The notes: generated by a model from the sequence alone, not told the origin. Shown: positions 1-10,507, numbered from the stretch's first letter. The stretch: DNA of 64,000 nt from Pseudomonas frederiksbergensis (GCF_001874645.1 NZ_CP017886.1:372001-436000); one strand, 5' to 3'. Made by a program: numbers and translations.

Positions 1-1
1 C

Positions 2-1024
2 ATCGAATTACCGATCATCCAGGCGCCCATGGCCGGAGCCACCGGATCGGCCATGGTCATTGCGGCCAGCAATGCCGGTGCCCTGGGTTCAATGCCCGCC
101 GCCATGCTGAGCATCGAACAGTTGCGCGCCGAGTTGAACGTCATCCGCCAACACAGCCAGCACCCGTTCAATGTGAACTTCTTCTGCCATCAACCACCGA
201 TGGCCGACGAGCAACGCGCCCGGCAATGGAAAAATCTGCTGGAACCGTATTACCGCGAATTGGGCGCTGACTTCGACGCACCGACCCCGGTTTCCAATCG
301 TGCGCCGTTCGATGCCGCCGCCTGCGCGGTGGTCGAAGAGTTCTGCCCGGAAGTGGTGAGTTTTCACTTCGGCCTACCGGAAAAATCCCTGCTCGATCGG
401 GTCAAAGCCACAGGCGCGAAAGTCCTGTCTTCGGCGACCACCGTCGATGAGGCGATCTGGCTGGAACAGCATGGCTGCGACGCGATTATCGCCATGGGTT
501 ACGAGGCCGGAGGCCATCGCGGAATGTTTCTCAGCAACGACCTGAGCAGTCAGGTCGGCACCTTTGCGCTGGTGCCGCAAATGGTCGATGCCGTGAGCGT
601 ACCGGTGATCGCCGCTGGCGGGATTGGCGATGCGCGCGGGATTGTCGCCGCCTTCGCCTTGGGCGCCTCGGCAGTGCTGCTGGGCACCGCCTACTTGTTT
701 ACTCCAGAGGCCAAGGTCAGTGCCTCCCATCACCGGGCACTGCGCAGCGCCAAGGAAAGCGAGACAGCGCTGACCAACATCTTCACCGGGCGTCCGGCAC
801 GGGGAATTCTCAATCGGGTCATGCGTGAACTCGGCCCGATCAGCCCCGCTGCCCCAGCCTTCCCGATGGCCGGCGGCGCGCTGATGCCGCTGCGCGCCAA
901 GGGTGAAGCGGATTTCAGCAACCTCTGGGCCGGGCAAGCGCTGCGACTTGGGATTGAATTACCGACCGCAGAATTGACCCGCCGCCTGGCCGACGAGGCG
1001 CTGGCCTTGATGTCCCGCCGCTAA
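2..1024 (+). CDS. Nitronate monooxygenase (5' end outside window)
   Basis: This is an FMN-dependent TIM-barrel enzyme of the nitronate monooxygenase (2-nitropropane dioxygenase) family, which oxidises alkyl nitronates in the cytoplasm. The reading frame is open to the window edge and begins with the family N-terminal signature IELPIIQAPMAGATG, so the methionine at 29 is internal and only about 15 residues are missing. The phosphate-binding region VIAAGGIGDARGI and the downstream ALGASAVLLGTAYL are typical of the family. It has no partner gene in the window. A palindrome and the modA promoter region follow it. The substrate is not determined by sequence. Confidence 0.85.
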   Translation: MELPIIQAPMAGATGSAMVIAASNAGALGSMPAAMLSIEQLRAELNVIRQHSQHPFNVNFFCHQPPMADEQRARQWKNLLEPYYRELGADFDAPTPVSNRAPFDAAACAVVEEFCPEVVSFHFGLPEKSLLDRVKATGAKVLSSATTVDEAIWLEQHGCDAIIAMGYEAGGHRGMFLSNDLSSQVGTFALVPQMVDAVSVPVIAAGGIGDARGIVAAFALGASAVLLGTAYLFTPEAKVSASHHRALRSAKESETALTNIFTGRPARGILNRVMRELGPISPAAPAFPMAGGALMPLRAKGEADFSNLWAGQALRLGIELPTAELTRRLADEALALMSRR

Positions 1025-1089
1025 ATACCGTTCGATTGATCGTTACCACGCTCTGCGTCTGATCAAACAGCGCCCTGCTGGCGCGGCTT

Positions 1090-1109
1090 AAAAATTGTAT
1101 ACAATTTTT
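1090..1109. promoter_or_regulatory. 20-bp perfect palindrome, candidate operator
   Basis: AAAAATTGTATACAATTTTT is a perfect palindrome between the nitronate monooxygenase stop and the ModE-like site. The TTGTATACAA core is of the kind bound by GntR-family dimers. It could be an operator or a weak AT-rich hairpin. No regulator gene is adjacent, so the assignment is inference. Confidence 0.4.
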
Positions 1110-1128
1110 GCGCGAAAACAGCCTGTGA

Positions 1129-2013
<885 letters not shown>

Positions 2014-2694
2014 ATGACGCTATCGAGTGCCGACTTTTCCGCCATCTGGCTGACCCTCAAACTGGCGTCCCTGACGACGGTCATCCTGCTGGTCATCGGC
2101 ACTCCGATTGCGTTATGGCTGTCGCGCACCCGCTCGTGGTTGCGCGGCCCGATCGGCGCAATCGTCGCCCTGCCCCTGGTGTTACCGCCAACGGTAATCG
2201 GCTTCTATCTGCTGCTGACCCTCGGCCCTAACGGGGTCATCGGCCAGTTCACCCAAACACTTGGGTTGGGCACGCTGACGTTCAGTTTTGCAGGGCTGGT
2301 GATCGGCTCGGTGATCTACTCGATGCCCTTTGTCATCCAGCCATTGCAGAACGCCTTCTCGGCGATTGGCACGCGTCCGCTGGAAGTGGCCGCCACCTTG
2401 CGCGCCAACCCTTGGGACACTTTTTTCAGCGTGATCTTGCCGTTGGCCAGGCCAGGCTTTATCACCGCGGCCATTCTCGGCTTCGCCCACACCGTCGGTG
2501 AGTTCGGGGTGGTGCTGATGATCGGCGGTAATATCCCGGACAAAACCCGGGTGGTGTCGGTGCAGATCTACGATCATGTCGAAGCCATGGAGTACGCCCA
2601 GGCCCACTGGCTGGCCGGGGCGATGCTGGTGTTCTCATTCCTGGTCTTGCTGGCGCTGTACTCCAGCCGCACAACCAAAGCCGGCTGGAGCTGA
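2014..2694 (+). CDS. modB: Molybdate ABC transporter permease ModB
   Basis: Inner-membrane permease of the molybdate importer, 226 aa with about five hydrophobic spans. The ATG directly follows the modA TAA, which implies translational coupling. The cytoplasmic EAA loop that docks ModC is visible around [25 protein letters not shown] (near residues 125-150, with the usual EAA-x3-G-like spacing). [14 protein letters not shown] near residue 165 is the conserved ModB segment. The next gene, modC, starts 3 bp after the stop. Confidence 0.96.
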   Translation: MTLSSADFSAIWLTLKLASLTTVILLVIGTPIALWLSRTRSWLRGPIGAIVALPLVLPPTVIGFYLLLTLGPNGVIGQFTQTLGLGTLTFSFAGLVIGSVIYSMPFVIQPLQNAFSAIGTRPLEVAATLRANPWDTFFSVILPLARPGFITAAILGFAHTVGEFGVVLMIGGNIPDKTRVVSVQIYDHVEAMEYAQAHWLAGAMLVFSFLVLLALYSSRTTKAGWS

Positions 2695-2697
2695 TCA

Positions 2698-3786
2698 ATG
2701 GCCTCAACGATTCACGCTCGCCTGCAACTGAGCTATCCGGATTTTTCCCTGGACGTCGACCTGAACCTGCCCGGCCGAGGCGTGACTGCGCTATACGGCC
2801 ATTCCGGTTCGGGCAAAACCACCTGCCTGCGCTGCATCGCCGGCCTGGAAAGAGCCGGGCAAGGCTTCGTCCAGATCAATGACGAAGTCTGGCAGGACAG
2901 CAGCAAAAAGCTGTTTGTCGCCCCGCACAAACGGGCGCTGGGTTACGTGTTTCAGGAGGCCAGCCTGTTTCCCCATCTGTCGGTGCAGGCCAATCTGGAG
3001 TTTGGCCTGCGGCGCATTCCACGCCAGCAACGCCGGGTCGACATGGCCCACGCCACCGAACTGCTGGGAATCGGCCACTTGCTCGACCGTCATCCACAAC
3101 ACCTCTCGGGCGGTGAGCGCCAACGGGTCGGTATTGCCCGAGCGTTACTCACCAGCCCTAAGCTGCTGTTGATGGACGAGCCGCTGGCCGCGCTGGATTC
3201 ACAGCGCAAAAGCGAGATCCTGCCGTACCTCGAACGGCTGCACGACGAACTGGAAATCCCGGTGTTGTACGTCAGCCACTCGCAGGATGAAGTCGCGCGA
3301 CTGGCCGACCACATTGTCTTGCTCAGCTACGGCAAGGTCCTGGCCAGCGGTCCTGTCGGCGAAACCCTTGCGCGGCTCGACCTGCCGCTGGCATTGGGTG
3401 ACGACGCCGGCGTGGTGATCGAAGGTCAGGTGACGGACTACGACGCCCATTACCAACTGCTGACCCTGCAACTGCCCCACAGCCCATTGAACGTGCGGGT
3501 CGCGCATTCGCCTTTGGCCGTGGGCAAATTGCTGCGCTTCAAGGTCCAGGCTCGCGACGTCAGCCTGAGTCTTCAGGGCGGCGAGCACAGCAGTATCCTC
3601 AATCGCCTGCCAGTGACGGTGACCAGCGAAATTTCCGCAGACAACGCCGCCCATGTGCTGGTGCGCCTGGATGCTGCCGGAACGCCATTGCTGGCGCGCA
3701 TTACCCGCTATTCCCGCGATCACTTGAAGCTGCATCCAGGTCAGCAACTGTGGGCGCAGATCAAGGCGGTGGCGGTCCTCGCGTAA
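2698..3786 (+). CDS. modC: Molybdate ABC transporter ATPase ModC
   Basis: Cytoplasmic ATPase that powers ModAB. The Walker A is GHSGSGKTT (near residue 35), the ABC signature [16 protein letters not shown], the Walker [13 protein letters not shown], and the switch histidine lies in YVSHSQDE. The C-terminal third (about residues 240-360) is the molybdate-binding MOP/TOBE regulatory domain usual in ModC. At 362 aa it is full length. It is the last gene of modABC. A small Pseudomonas-type gene follows in the same direction after about 85 bp. Confidence 0.96.
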   Translation: MASTIHARLQLSYPDFSLDVDLNLPGRGVTALYGHSGSGKTTCLRCIAGLERAGQGFVQINDEVWQDSSKKLFVAPHKRALGYVFQEASLFPHLSVQANLEFGLRRIPRQQRRVDMAHATELLGIGHLLDRHPQHLSGGERQRVGIARALLTSPKLLLMDEPLAALDSQRKSEILPYLERLHDELEIPVLYVSHSQDEVARLADHIVLLSYGKVLASGPVGETLARLDLPLALGDDAGVVIEGQVTDYDAHYQLLTLQLPHSPLNVRVAHSPLAVGKLLRFKVQARDVSLSLQGGEHSSILNRLPVTVTSEISADNAAHVLVRLDAAGTPLLARITRYSRDHLKLHPGQQLWAQIKAVAVLA

Positions 3787-3871
3787 GGCGACGAACAGCA
3801 CGAGAGCCTTTTTGCGCCTTTTCAACTTGCTTCTATAGTTGATGTGAACACGATTGAAGTTCGGTGATGCC

Positions 3872-4096
3872 ATGGAAGACATTTTCGTTGTGAAACGTTG
3901 CAACAAGATCAGCGTCCAGGGTCGCCGGGCGGGTGAAGTGTCTCAGCAACAGCCGATTGCGGCGATCTGGTACCGGATCGCCGATACCCGCACCGGCGGC
4001 GGTTTTATCGGCGACGGTTATGAGCGTATTGAAGATGCCATGCGTGAGTGTCGACGGCTCAATGCCGCCAGTTCGCGGGGCTCGCGTAAAGTCTGA
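3872..4096 (+). CDS. Conserved small hypothetical protein, 74 aa
   Basis: No function recognised. The ATG at 3872 (MEDIFVVKRCNKISVQG) is preferred over an in-frame TTG 18 nt upstream. The product is soluble, basic at its C-terminus, and has alternating beta-like segments (IAAIWYRIADT, GGGFIGDGYERIEDAMREC). It lies alone between modC and another small gene and shows no operon link to molybdenum metabolism. Codon use resembles the neighbours, which supports a real gene. Confidence 0.7.
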   Translation: MEDIFVVKRCNKISVQGRRAGEVSQQQPIAAIWYRIADTRTGGGFIGDGYERIEDAMRECRRLNAASSRGSRKV

Positions 4097-4180
4097 AACG
4101 CAGACGTGAAGCGGCTCCTCTGCAATTGGTTTTCTGGGTCTATACTGATTTCAGCTGAAGGATCGGCGACCTCATCGGCA

Positions 4181-4208
4181 AACGCTCGCTCCCGGCGAGC
4201 GTTTTGTT
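4181..4208 (+). terminator. Hairpin followed by T-rich tract
   Basis: Arms AACGCTCGC (4181-4189) and GCGAGCGTT (4195-4203) with a 5-nt loop are followed by TTGTT. It would terminate transcripts from modC and the small gene, and lies about 40 bp before the next start codon. Confidence 0.55.
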
Positions 4209-4246
4209 GCTCGATCAAAAGCTTCTCTGATAGGGAGGTGCTTCTC

Positions 4247-4477
4247 ATGTCCGAAAAAGAGTCCATCACCACATTATTGACCCTGCTCGACTCGCGTCAG
4301 GCGCGCTTGGCGGCGGCCTGCAAGGAAATCGCCGACTGGGTCGACATCCATGGCGGCCACCCCACCGCGATGAAAATTCGCGACCGTCTGCAAGACATCG
4401 AGAAAGATGCGCCGCTGATTCAGAATGCGCTGACATCACTCAAACCCATCGACCGGCCACTGCCTCGATTCCGGTAA
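4247..4477 (+). CDS. Conserved small hypothetical protein, 76 aa
   Basis: No function recognised. The start at 4247 is chosen because AGGGAGGT lies 7 nt upstream; an earlier in-frame start would run through the terminator hairpin. The product (MSEKESITTLLTLLDSRQARL...) is predicted largely helical, with no membrane segment or signal peptide, and ends IDRPLPRFR. It converges on the minus-strand xdhC-type gene. Confidence 0.7.
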   Translation: MSEKESITTLLTLLDSRQARLAAACKEIADWVDIHGGHPTAMKIRDRLQDIEKDAPLIQNALTSLKPIDRPLPRFR

Positions 4478-4480
4478 ACA

Positions 4481-4520
4481 AGTCCCGGCCCCTACGCTCA
4501 AGCCAGCTGAAGCCGGGACT
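4481..4520. terminator. Inverted repeat between convergent genes
   Basis: AGTCCCGGC (4481-4489) and GCCGGGACT (4512-4520) are perfect 9-bp arms around a 22-nt loop, placed between the stops of the plus-strand 76-aa gene and the minus-strand XdhC-type gene. There is no T tract, so the terminator role is tentative. Confidence 0.35.
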
Positions 4521-4555
4521 CGCTCAGGATCGGCGCGCCACCGACAGGGTGTTTC

Positions 4556-5527
4556 TCAGAGCCGATCCCGCGCAATACCGCTGCGAATACGCAGAATATC
4601 GGCGAGCACCGCCAAGGCGATTTCCGCCGGTGTCTTGCTGCCCAGATTAAGCCCGATGGGCGCGTGAATACGTGCCAGCTCAGCCTCGTCCAAACCACCG
4701 ATACGCCGTAAACGCTCAAAGCGCTTTTGCGAGGTTTGCATCGAGCCCATTACACCGATGTAAAACGCCTCGGTGCGCACCGCTTCCATCATGGCCAGGT
4801 CGTCGATGCGCGGATCATGTGTCAGCGCCACCACCGCCGTATCGCTGTGACAGCCACCGTCGGCGATGAACATCGACGGCAACTCGCGACGAATCTCCAC
4901 GTTCTCAAGGACCACACCGTCGAGGACCTCATCACGCGGATCGCACAGAATCACCTCGAAACCCAGGCCAACCGCGAACTCGGCACACGCCTGTGCCACG
5001 CTGGAATAACCGGCGAGTAACAAGCGTTGGGCCGCACCGACGCGCAAACGCACCCGATCAATTTCTCGCTCGATACGCGGCCCATGTTCACGATCAACCA
5101 GCAGGCTGCGTGCACCGCTGGCCAGATCGACTTCACGAATCAAGCGACGCTGGCCCAGCAATGCGGACTCCAGCTCGCGCAAATGGGCTTGCACCTCACC
5201 GTCAGGCTCAAGCTTTTCCACCAGCACGTCGAGCAACCCGCCGCAGGGCAGTTTCACCTGGGAGCGCGGGTCGTCGCCTTCGCCGTAGCGCACCACCGAA
5301 ACGGCATCGAGGAACGCCCCTTCGGCCATGCGCTCAAGAAAGTCCTCTTCGACACAGCCGCCCGACAGCGAACCAATCCAATGGCCGCTGTCGTTGACCG
5401 CCAGCATCGAGCCCGGCGCACGGGGCGCCGAACCGTAGGTGCCGAGCACACTGCAGAGCCACACACGCTGACCAGCGTTGGACCAGGCCAACGCTCGCCG
5501 AACCACTTGCAGGTCAAGATGCTGCAT
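4556..5527 (-). CDS. XdhC/CoxI-family molybdenum cofactor chaperone
   Basis: Family members bind molybdenum cofactor, help sulfurate it and insert it into xanthine-oxidase-type enzymes before export. The 323-aa protein has the N-terminal XdhC/CoxI domain (TYGSAPRAPGSMLAV, then SLSGGCVEEDF, near residues 30-65) and the C-terminal Rossmann-like XdhC_C domain (LLLAGYSSVAQACAEFAVGLGFEVILCDPR, then VVALTHDPRIDD and PIGLNLGSKTPAEIALAVLADI). It is the last gene of the four-gene operon and starts 1 bp after the cytochrome stop. The position makes it the dedicated chaperone of the large subunit encoded upstream. Confidence 0.9.
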   Translation of the reverse strand: MQHLDLQVVRRALAWSNAGQRVWLCSVLGTYGSAPRAPGSMLAVNDSGHWIGSLSGGCVEEDFLERMAEGAFLDAVSVVRYGEGDDPRSQVKLPCGGLLDVLVEKLEPDGEVQAHLRELESALLGQRRLIREVDLASGARSLLVDREHGPRIEREIDRVRLRVGAAQRLLLAGYSSVAQACAEFAVGLGFEVILCDPRDEVLDGVVLENVEIRRELPSMFIADGGCHSDTAVVALTHDPRIDDLAMMEAVRTEAFYIGVMGSMQTSQKRFERLRRIGGLDEAELARIHAPIGLNLGSKTPAEIALAVLADILRIRSGIARDRL

Positions 5528-5528
5528 A

Positions 5529-6776
5529 TCAGTGTGCCTTGTGCTCAGCGGGGATATCCGCCTTCAACTGCTCGATCTGACTGATCAGCAGATCAGTCGG
5601 TTGACCACCCCAGGCCTGACGCAAGTAGTTGATCAGGTCGGTCGTTTGTTGCTGGCTCAATTTATCAGCAAAACCCGGCATCGGTTGCATGCGCTCGAAA
5701 CCGGCAAACTTCTGTTCGCCAATGCCGTCTTCGATCACCCGCAACAGGTTGCGCGGATCTTCCAGGCGCAGCGTGGTGTTGCCTTGCATCGCCACCGCGA
5801 TGTGCGGCTTGCCTTCGCCATTGGCACCATGGCAACCGGCGCAAACGTTCAGGTAATCCTGACGGCCACGCTGGGCACTCTCGGTCATTTTCGCCAGCGG
5901 CACTTCGCTCAGCACCTTCGCCGGTGGTGGTTGGTCGCCGAGCAGGAAAGTCGCCATGGCCGCCAGGTCCGGGTCATTGAGGTTCTGGGTGCTGTTATGG
6001 AACACCGGGAACATCTCGTTGAACATCGTGCCCTGGGCGCTCATACCGTGCTTGAGGAAAGAGCTCAGGTCCTGATGCGTCCAGCCGCGTGCCGCCAGAT
6101 CGTTGGTGAGCAAGCTTGGCGCCAAATAGCCATTGAGCAGGCCGCCGGTCATGCGTTTGTCTTGCTGCATCGCGCCGGGCAAGCCACGCGGCGTGTGGCA
6201 TTCACCACAGTGACCGAGTACATCGACCAGGTATTGGCCGCGTTTCCAGTCTTCACTTTTGCCATCAGCCGTCGCCAGTTTCACGTCCTTGCCGTAGAGC
6301 ATGTTCCAGCCTGTCAACCCCAGACGCACGTTGAACGGGAAGCTCAGGCGGGTGACCGGTGCGGCACGGTTGATCGGCGCGACCGTCTGCAGGTACGCGT
6401 GGATCGCATCGGAGTCTTCACGCGGCATCAAGTGATACGAGGTGTACGGCATCGCCGGATACAGGTTGGCGCCGTCACGACGCTTGCCTTCGGTCAACGC
6501 AGCGAAGAACTCGTCGTCGCTGTACAGACCAATGCCGTGATCCTTGTCCGGGGTGATGTTGCTGCCGTAAATCGTGCCAAACGGTGAAACGATCGGCAGG
6601 CCGCCGGCATAGGGCGCGCCACCGGGTGCGGTGTGGCAAGCCATGCAGTCCGCCGCCCGTGCCAGGTATTCACCGCGCTTGATCTGTGGCTGATCGGCGG
6701 CCTGGGCCTGCTGGGTCGCCATCAGCGAAACGGCCAGACCAACCGCAGCGCCAAGGCCGGAAAGTAGTCGCTTCAT
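5529..6776 (-). CDS. Tri-haem cytochrome c subunit of the molybdenum dehydrogenase
   Basis: Electron-accepting subunit, exported by a Sec signal peptide (residues 1-27, ending AQA-AD). Three haem c sites are visible: CMACH at 44-48, CGECH at 190-194 and CAGCH at 312-316. This is the architecture of cytochrome subunits of periplasmic alcohol, gluconate and aldehyde dehydrogenases, and 415 aa is the usual length. The gene starts 2 bp from the [2Fe-2S] gene stop. It probably passes electrons from the iron-sulfur subunit to the respiratory chain, most likely ubiquinone or another cytochrome (inference). Confidence 0.92.
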   Translation of the reverse strand: MKRLLSGLGAAVGLAVSLMATQQAQAADQPQIKRGEYLARAADCMACHTAPGGAPYAGGLPIVSPFGTIYGSNITPDKDHGIGLYSDDEFFAALTEGKRRDGANLYPAMPYTSYHLMPREDSDAIHAYLQTVAPINRAAPVTRLSFPFNVRLGLTGWNMLYGKDVKLATADGKSEDWKRGQYLVDVLGHCGECHTPRGLPGAMQQDKRMTGGLLNGYLAPSLLTNDLAARGWTHQDLSSFLKHGMSAQGTMFNEMFPVFHNSTQNLNDPDLAAMATFLLGDQPPPAKVLSEVPLAKMTESAQRGRQDYLNVCAGCHGANGEGKPHIAVAMQGNTTLRLEDPRNLLRVIEDGIGEQKFAGFERMQPMPGFADKLSQQQTTDLINYLRQAWGGQPTDLLISQIEQLKADIPAEHKAH

Positions 6777-6778
6777 GC

Positions 6779-7318
6779 TTAACCCTCCTTGACCAGGCCG
6801 AGATCGGTCAGCACGTTACGCGTGGCGCTGTAATAGCGCACGTAGCCGGTGCAGCGGCAGATGTGGTGGCCGAGGCTGTCCTCGATCACCGCTTCCAGTT
6901 GGCTTTTCTTGATCGGCTGACGCTGGAGTTTTTCCACCAGCACCGTCGCAGCGTTGACAAAGCCTGGGGCGCAATAGCTGCACTGGAAGGCGAACTCGTC
7001 GACGAAACGTTGCTGGATCGGGTTCAGTTCGGTGACCTTGCCGTTTTCATCACGGGCCGCATGGCCTTCGATGGTGCGGATTCTTTTGCCCTCGAAGTAA
7101 TGCGCGCCGGTGATGCAGGTGCGCACTTCTTCGCTGGTACCGTCGGGGTTGTCGACAATCACCACGCAGGCGTGGCAAATGCCCTGGCCACAGCCCAGGC
7201 GCGAACCGGTAAGGTTTCGGTATTCGTGCAGGTAGTCGATCATCGGCAGATCTTCAGGGACCTCCACGGGACCGACGGATTGACCATTGAGGGTCATTTG
7301 AAGCGGACGGTTAGCCAT
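6779..7318 (-). CDS. [2Fe-2S] subunit of a xanthine-oxidase-family dehydrogenase
   Basis: Small subunit carrying two [2Fe-2S] clusters. A plant-ferredoxin-like cluster is formed by the cysteines of GCGQGICHAC (plus a cysteine in VRTCITGAH), and a four-helix-bundle cluster by CSYC...CRCTGY. The start at 7318 (MANRPLQMTLNGQ) overlaps the large-subunit stop by 8 bp (ATGGCTAA), giving 179 aa. A longer upstream start would read through the large subunit's end. No signal peptide is visible, so it is probably exported with the Tat-targeted large subunit. Confidence 0.93.
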   Translation of the reverse strand: MANRPLQMTLNGQSVGPVEVPEDLPMIDYLHEYRNLTGSRLGCGQGICHACVVIVDNPDGTSEEVRTCITGAHYFEGKRIRTIEGHAARDENGKVTELNPIQQRFVDEFAFQCSYCAPGFVNAATVLVEKLQRQPIKKSQLEAVIEDSLGHHICRCTGYVRYYSATRNVLTDLGLVKEG

Positions 7319-10142
7319 TGAGGGCCTCCTTGATGCGCGCTGGAGTGATAGGCAGGTCCCGGACCCGTTTGCCAATTGCGTGGGCCACGGCGTTGGCAAT
7401 GGCGCCCACTACCGGAATCATCACCACCTCGGCAATGCCCTTGGACGGATCGCTTGGCGACAATGGCGGGAGGATTTCCGAGGTCTGCGTCCAGACCGCG
7501 ACGTCCTTGGCGCGCGGCAAACGGTAACGGTTGAAGTTCCAGTCACCCTCCCCAGGTCCACCTTCGTACAGCGGCATTTCTTCCAGCAGCGCGTGCCCGA
7601 TGCCCATGGCGATCCCGCCTTCGAGCTGGCCCTTGACCAGTTCCGGCACCAACACCCGGCCACATTCGAGCCAGGAGTGATGGTTGAGGACGTGCACCTC
7701 ACCCGAACCCTTGTTCACTTTCAGTTCAACCAGCGTCGCCACGGGGCTGTAATAGGTCACCGCCGCGTTGTTCAACTGGGTCGCCGGATAGGTGATGTTC
7801 TGCCGATCCAGCAGATGGAAACCGGCGCTGGTCATCTGCGCCTTTATCGCGTTCGGCGCACCGTCGCCATACTTCACGGCAAGACCATCGAGTGGCAACC
7901 GCTCGCGCACGCCATTGATGCTGTACTCGGCCTCGGCCCAGCTCCAGCGGTTGAAACCGTGCACCGTTGCACCGGTCACCAGACCGCGCTCATGGGCACG
8001 TTTGGCCAATACGGCAAATGGCAGCGGCTCCATGCCGTTGGCGGTCAGTTTGCCGTCCACCCAATGGGCATCTTCGCGGCGCAGCACATACGGGTTGGCT
8101 TGACCACCGAACGGCCCCTGACGCCAAATTTCGACGGCGGCTGGCCACAGACCGTGGTTGAACAGCACACGCGCCGCTTCACGGGTGGCGTGGCTGAAGT
8201 AGTAAGCAGAGTTGGTCGCCGACGACGCCGAGGCAATCTTGCCGACCCAACGCGGGTTGCGCAGCACGGTGTCCTGCTCGGCCTGGCTCATGATGTACGG
8301 GTTGCCACTGCTGGTCAGTTGCAGCTCTTTCCATTCGGTTTCGCCGGTCTTCACTTCACTGGCCGGGTTGCCGAGGAAATCGGCGACCACCAAGGCCTGC
8401 GAAGTGGACATGCCGGTGCCAATTTCGATGCCGATATGGCGCAGCGTGATATGCCCGTCAGCAGTGAATTCGACACTGGCCATCGGCGCTTCGGACCCGG
8501 TGCCGAAGTCTTTCTGGCAGATGGCAAAACCGATGCCGTACCAGTTATCCGGATCCTTGGCGTCCTCTTGCTTTTTCAGTGCGTGACGGTTTTTCCAGAG
8601 CTCGTTATCAGCTGCCTTCTCAAGAATTTCGTGCAGGCGCAACGCACCTGCCGGCACTGCGCCCTGGGTGTTTTTCATCCCGGACAGCAGCGCGTTCTTC
8701 TTGCGCAGGTCGATGGCGTCGATACCCAGACGATCAGCGATTTCGTCCACCATCATCTCGGTGGCGGCCATGCTTTGCAGGGTGCCGTAACCCCGCATGG
8801 AGCCTGCTTCAACGCCGCGCGAGTGGTAAGCGGTCACTTGCAGGTCGTTCTGTGGCATGTAGTAAATCGACTGCGCGGCCGTCGCACCGACCGCCGCCAC
8901 CGAAGGGCTGTAGTTGATTCGGCCACCGCCGTCGATGGACATGTCAGCACGGAAAATCTTGAAAGTGTGATCCTGTTTGTCGACAGCCAACTGGTAGCGA
9001 ATGTCGAACGGATGACGCTTGATACCGCTCTGGAATTGCTCGTATCGGTCGTTGGCCAGACGCACCGGCACACCGCCACCATACAACGCCGCCAAGGCCG
9101 CGTAGTAGACAAAGATGTTGTGGTCTTTGGAGCCGTAGCCGACGGTATAACCAGGGTGCATGTTCAGCGTGCTCAAGCCGAAACGCGATGGTGCGATCAT
9201 CTTCGCGGTTTCAGTCGCAGCCTCCAGCGGGCACTGGGTCGCGACGACAAAATGCAGGGTCTTGGTCGCCGGGTCATACCAGCCATTGCCGTTGTCCGGT
9301 TCCATTGCAGCCGGTTCAATCGACGGCGTCTTGTAGCGCTCGTCGAAGACCATCCAGCCTTCTGGCGGGGTTTCCAGTTGCTGCTTCATGCGATCGGCAT
9401 AAAACAGGCCACGCTCGGTCAGGTTGCCATGCAGGTTCGGCTGGGCGTTCCACACCGGACGCCGCTCGCGAATCATTGGGAACAGGATCGAGTCTTTCAG
9501 ACTGGCGAATTCATCTTCATCCGCCGAGGTTGCACCTCCGACCCGCACGTAACGGAAACTGCCATAAGGATCGCGCGTGTAAAACGGCGCCTCGGCGCCG
9601 TAACGGATCGCTTTGTCGTTGAACTTGAGTGTGTTCTTGGCCTGACGGAAACGCTCGAAGTCGTTCCAGATCAGGATCGCCACCGGGTGGCCGATGAACA
9701 TCGGCACCTTGCCGGTCGGCAGCAGTGGATCGGGCGCGTGGTCTTCAGGGAAAACGATGCCGTCCTTGTCCAGGTCTTCAGCGGTGACGATGCGATCTGG
9801 CTGCAACTCGGCCCCCAGCAACGACAGGTCGAAACCGTCATAAATGCGGTCGGCGCGAATGGTTTTGAGCAACATCGCGTGGCCTTGTTGCTGCGGCCAG
9901 CCCGGCATGTCCTTGGCGCGGATGTCGCGGGCAAATACCTTGCTGCCGCAGACCTTGGACAATGAGTCGTTGCGCATGCGTGCCTTGCCGTTGTTGCCGA
10001 GCCATTGCTCGGACGGGACGGTCACGCTGTTTTCCATCAAGGCAGCCAACGCCTGACTGCTGAGTGGCGTCAGCGTCACGCTGACGCCAGCGATCAACCC
10101 ACCCTGCAGGAAGGAGCGCCGGGATATATCACGGTTGGACAT
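7311..10142 (-). CDS. Tat-exported molybdopterin-binding dehydrogenase large subunit
   Basis: Xanthine-oxidase-family catalytic subunit of the isoquinoline 1-oxidoreductase / aldehyde dehydrogenase beta type, 943 aa. A Tat signal (SRRSFLQGGLIAGVSVTLTP, residues 8-27) sends it folded to the periplasm. The substrate-face Mo domain is complete, with AVGATAAQ, RGVEAGSMRGYG and the C-terminal G-x-x-E catalytic glutamate in KGIAEVVMIPVVGAIANAV (near residue 905). It leads the operon followed by the [2Fe-2S], cytochrome c and XdhC-type genes. Family members oxidise aldehydes or N-heterocycles; the actual substrate cannot be read from sequence. Confidence 0.93.
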   Translation of the reverse strand: MSNRDISRRSFLQGGLIAGVSVTLTPLSSQALAALMENSVTVPSEQWLGNNGKARMRNDSLSKVCGSKVFARDIRAKDMPGWPQQQGHAMLLKTIRADRIYDGFDLSLLGAELQPDRIVTAEDLDKDGIVFPEDHAPDPLLPTGKVPMFIGHPVAILIWNDFERFRQAKNTLKFNDKAIRYGAEAPFYTRDPYGSFRYVRVGGATSADEDEFASLKDSILFPMIRERRPVWNAQPNLHGNLTERGLFYADRMKQQLETPPEGWMVFDERYKTPSIEPAAMEPDNGNGWYDPATKTLHFVVATQCPLEAATETAKMIAPSRFGLSTLNMHPGYTVGYGSKDHNIFVYYAALAALYGGGVPVRLANDRYEQFQSGIKRHPFDIRYQLAVDKQDHTFKIFRADMSIDGGGRINYSPSVAAVGATAAQSIYYMPQNDLQVTAYHSRGVEAGSMRGYGTLQSMAATEMMVDEIADRLGIDAIDLRKKNALLSGMKNTQGAVPAGALRLHEILEKAADNELWKNRHALKKQEDAKDPDNWYGIGFAICQKDFGTGSEAPMASVEFTADGHITLRHIGIEIGTGMSTSQALVVADFLGNPASEVKTGETEWKELQLTSSGNPYIMSQAEQDTVLRNPRWVGKIASASSATNSAYYFSHATREAARVLFNHGLWPAAVEIWRQGPFGGQANPYVLRREDAHWVDGKLTANGMEPLPFAVLAKRAHERGLVTGATVHGFNRWSWAEAEYSINGVRERLPLDGLAVKYGDGAPNAIKAQMTSAGFHLLDRQNITYPATQLNNAAVTYYSPVATLVELKVNKGSGEVHVLNHHSWLECGRVLVPELVKGQLEGGIAMGIGHALLEEMPLYEGGPGEGDWNFNRYRLPRAKDVAVWTQTSEILPPLSPSDPSKGIAEVVMIPVVGAIANAVAHAIGKRVRDLPITPARIKEALNG

Positions 10143-10443
10143 GGATCATCCTCTGGACGGTTATGAAATCCGCCCATGTCGTTATGGTGTACGGGGAAAT
10201 CTCTGGTCTCAGGAGCCCTTCCTGGCAATGCGAAGGGCTGACAGGCCTAAAAAGCTGACCTAATGGTTAACTTTATAGAATTTGTCAGACCTCGGCAAAA
10301 GTAATAGTAGTTCGAAGGTGGTTTTCCCTCGTTGAAGGAGGAGTTCTTTAGGCGGGTTTAAAGGTGCGCAGCTTTACCTACAGCGCGAATCGAGGTATGG
10401 CCTCGTCGAAGCAGCTCTGCACCTATCGACAAATGGACAATGT
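10143..10443. other. Intergenic region, promoter of the molybdenum dehydrogenase operon
   Basis: About 300 bp without a convincing gene, separating the start of the minus-strand dehydrogenase operon from the IS element. It must contain the operon promoter. No ModE-like palindrome comparable to that before modA was found here. Confidence 0.5.
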
Positions 10444-10469
10444 TGTAGTGGTCTAATGATTCCGGACAC
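10444..10469 (+). repeat. IS left inverted repeat
   Basis: A 26-bp end beginning TGTAGTGGTCTAATGATTCC, preceded by target duplication ATGT. Confidence 0.92.
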
Positions 10470-10507
10470 CCATTTAGGCGAGAATACCCGCCAGATCGAG
10501 GTGTCAG

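Noticed and set aside
4106..4246. Longer start for the 76-aa hypothetical protein
   Set aside because: The extension runs through a terminator-like hairpin, while AGGGAGGT directly precedes the ATG at 4247.
7380..9965. 861-codon plus-strand open frame opposite the molybdopterin subunit
   Set aside because: It is the antisense shadow of a high-GC gene. It lacks recognisable domains, while the minus strand has a complete Tat-exported enzyme.
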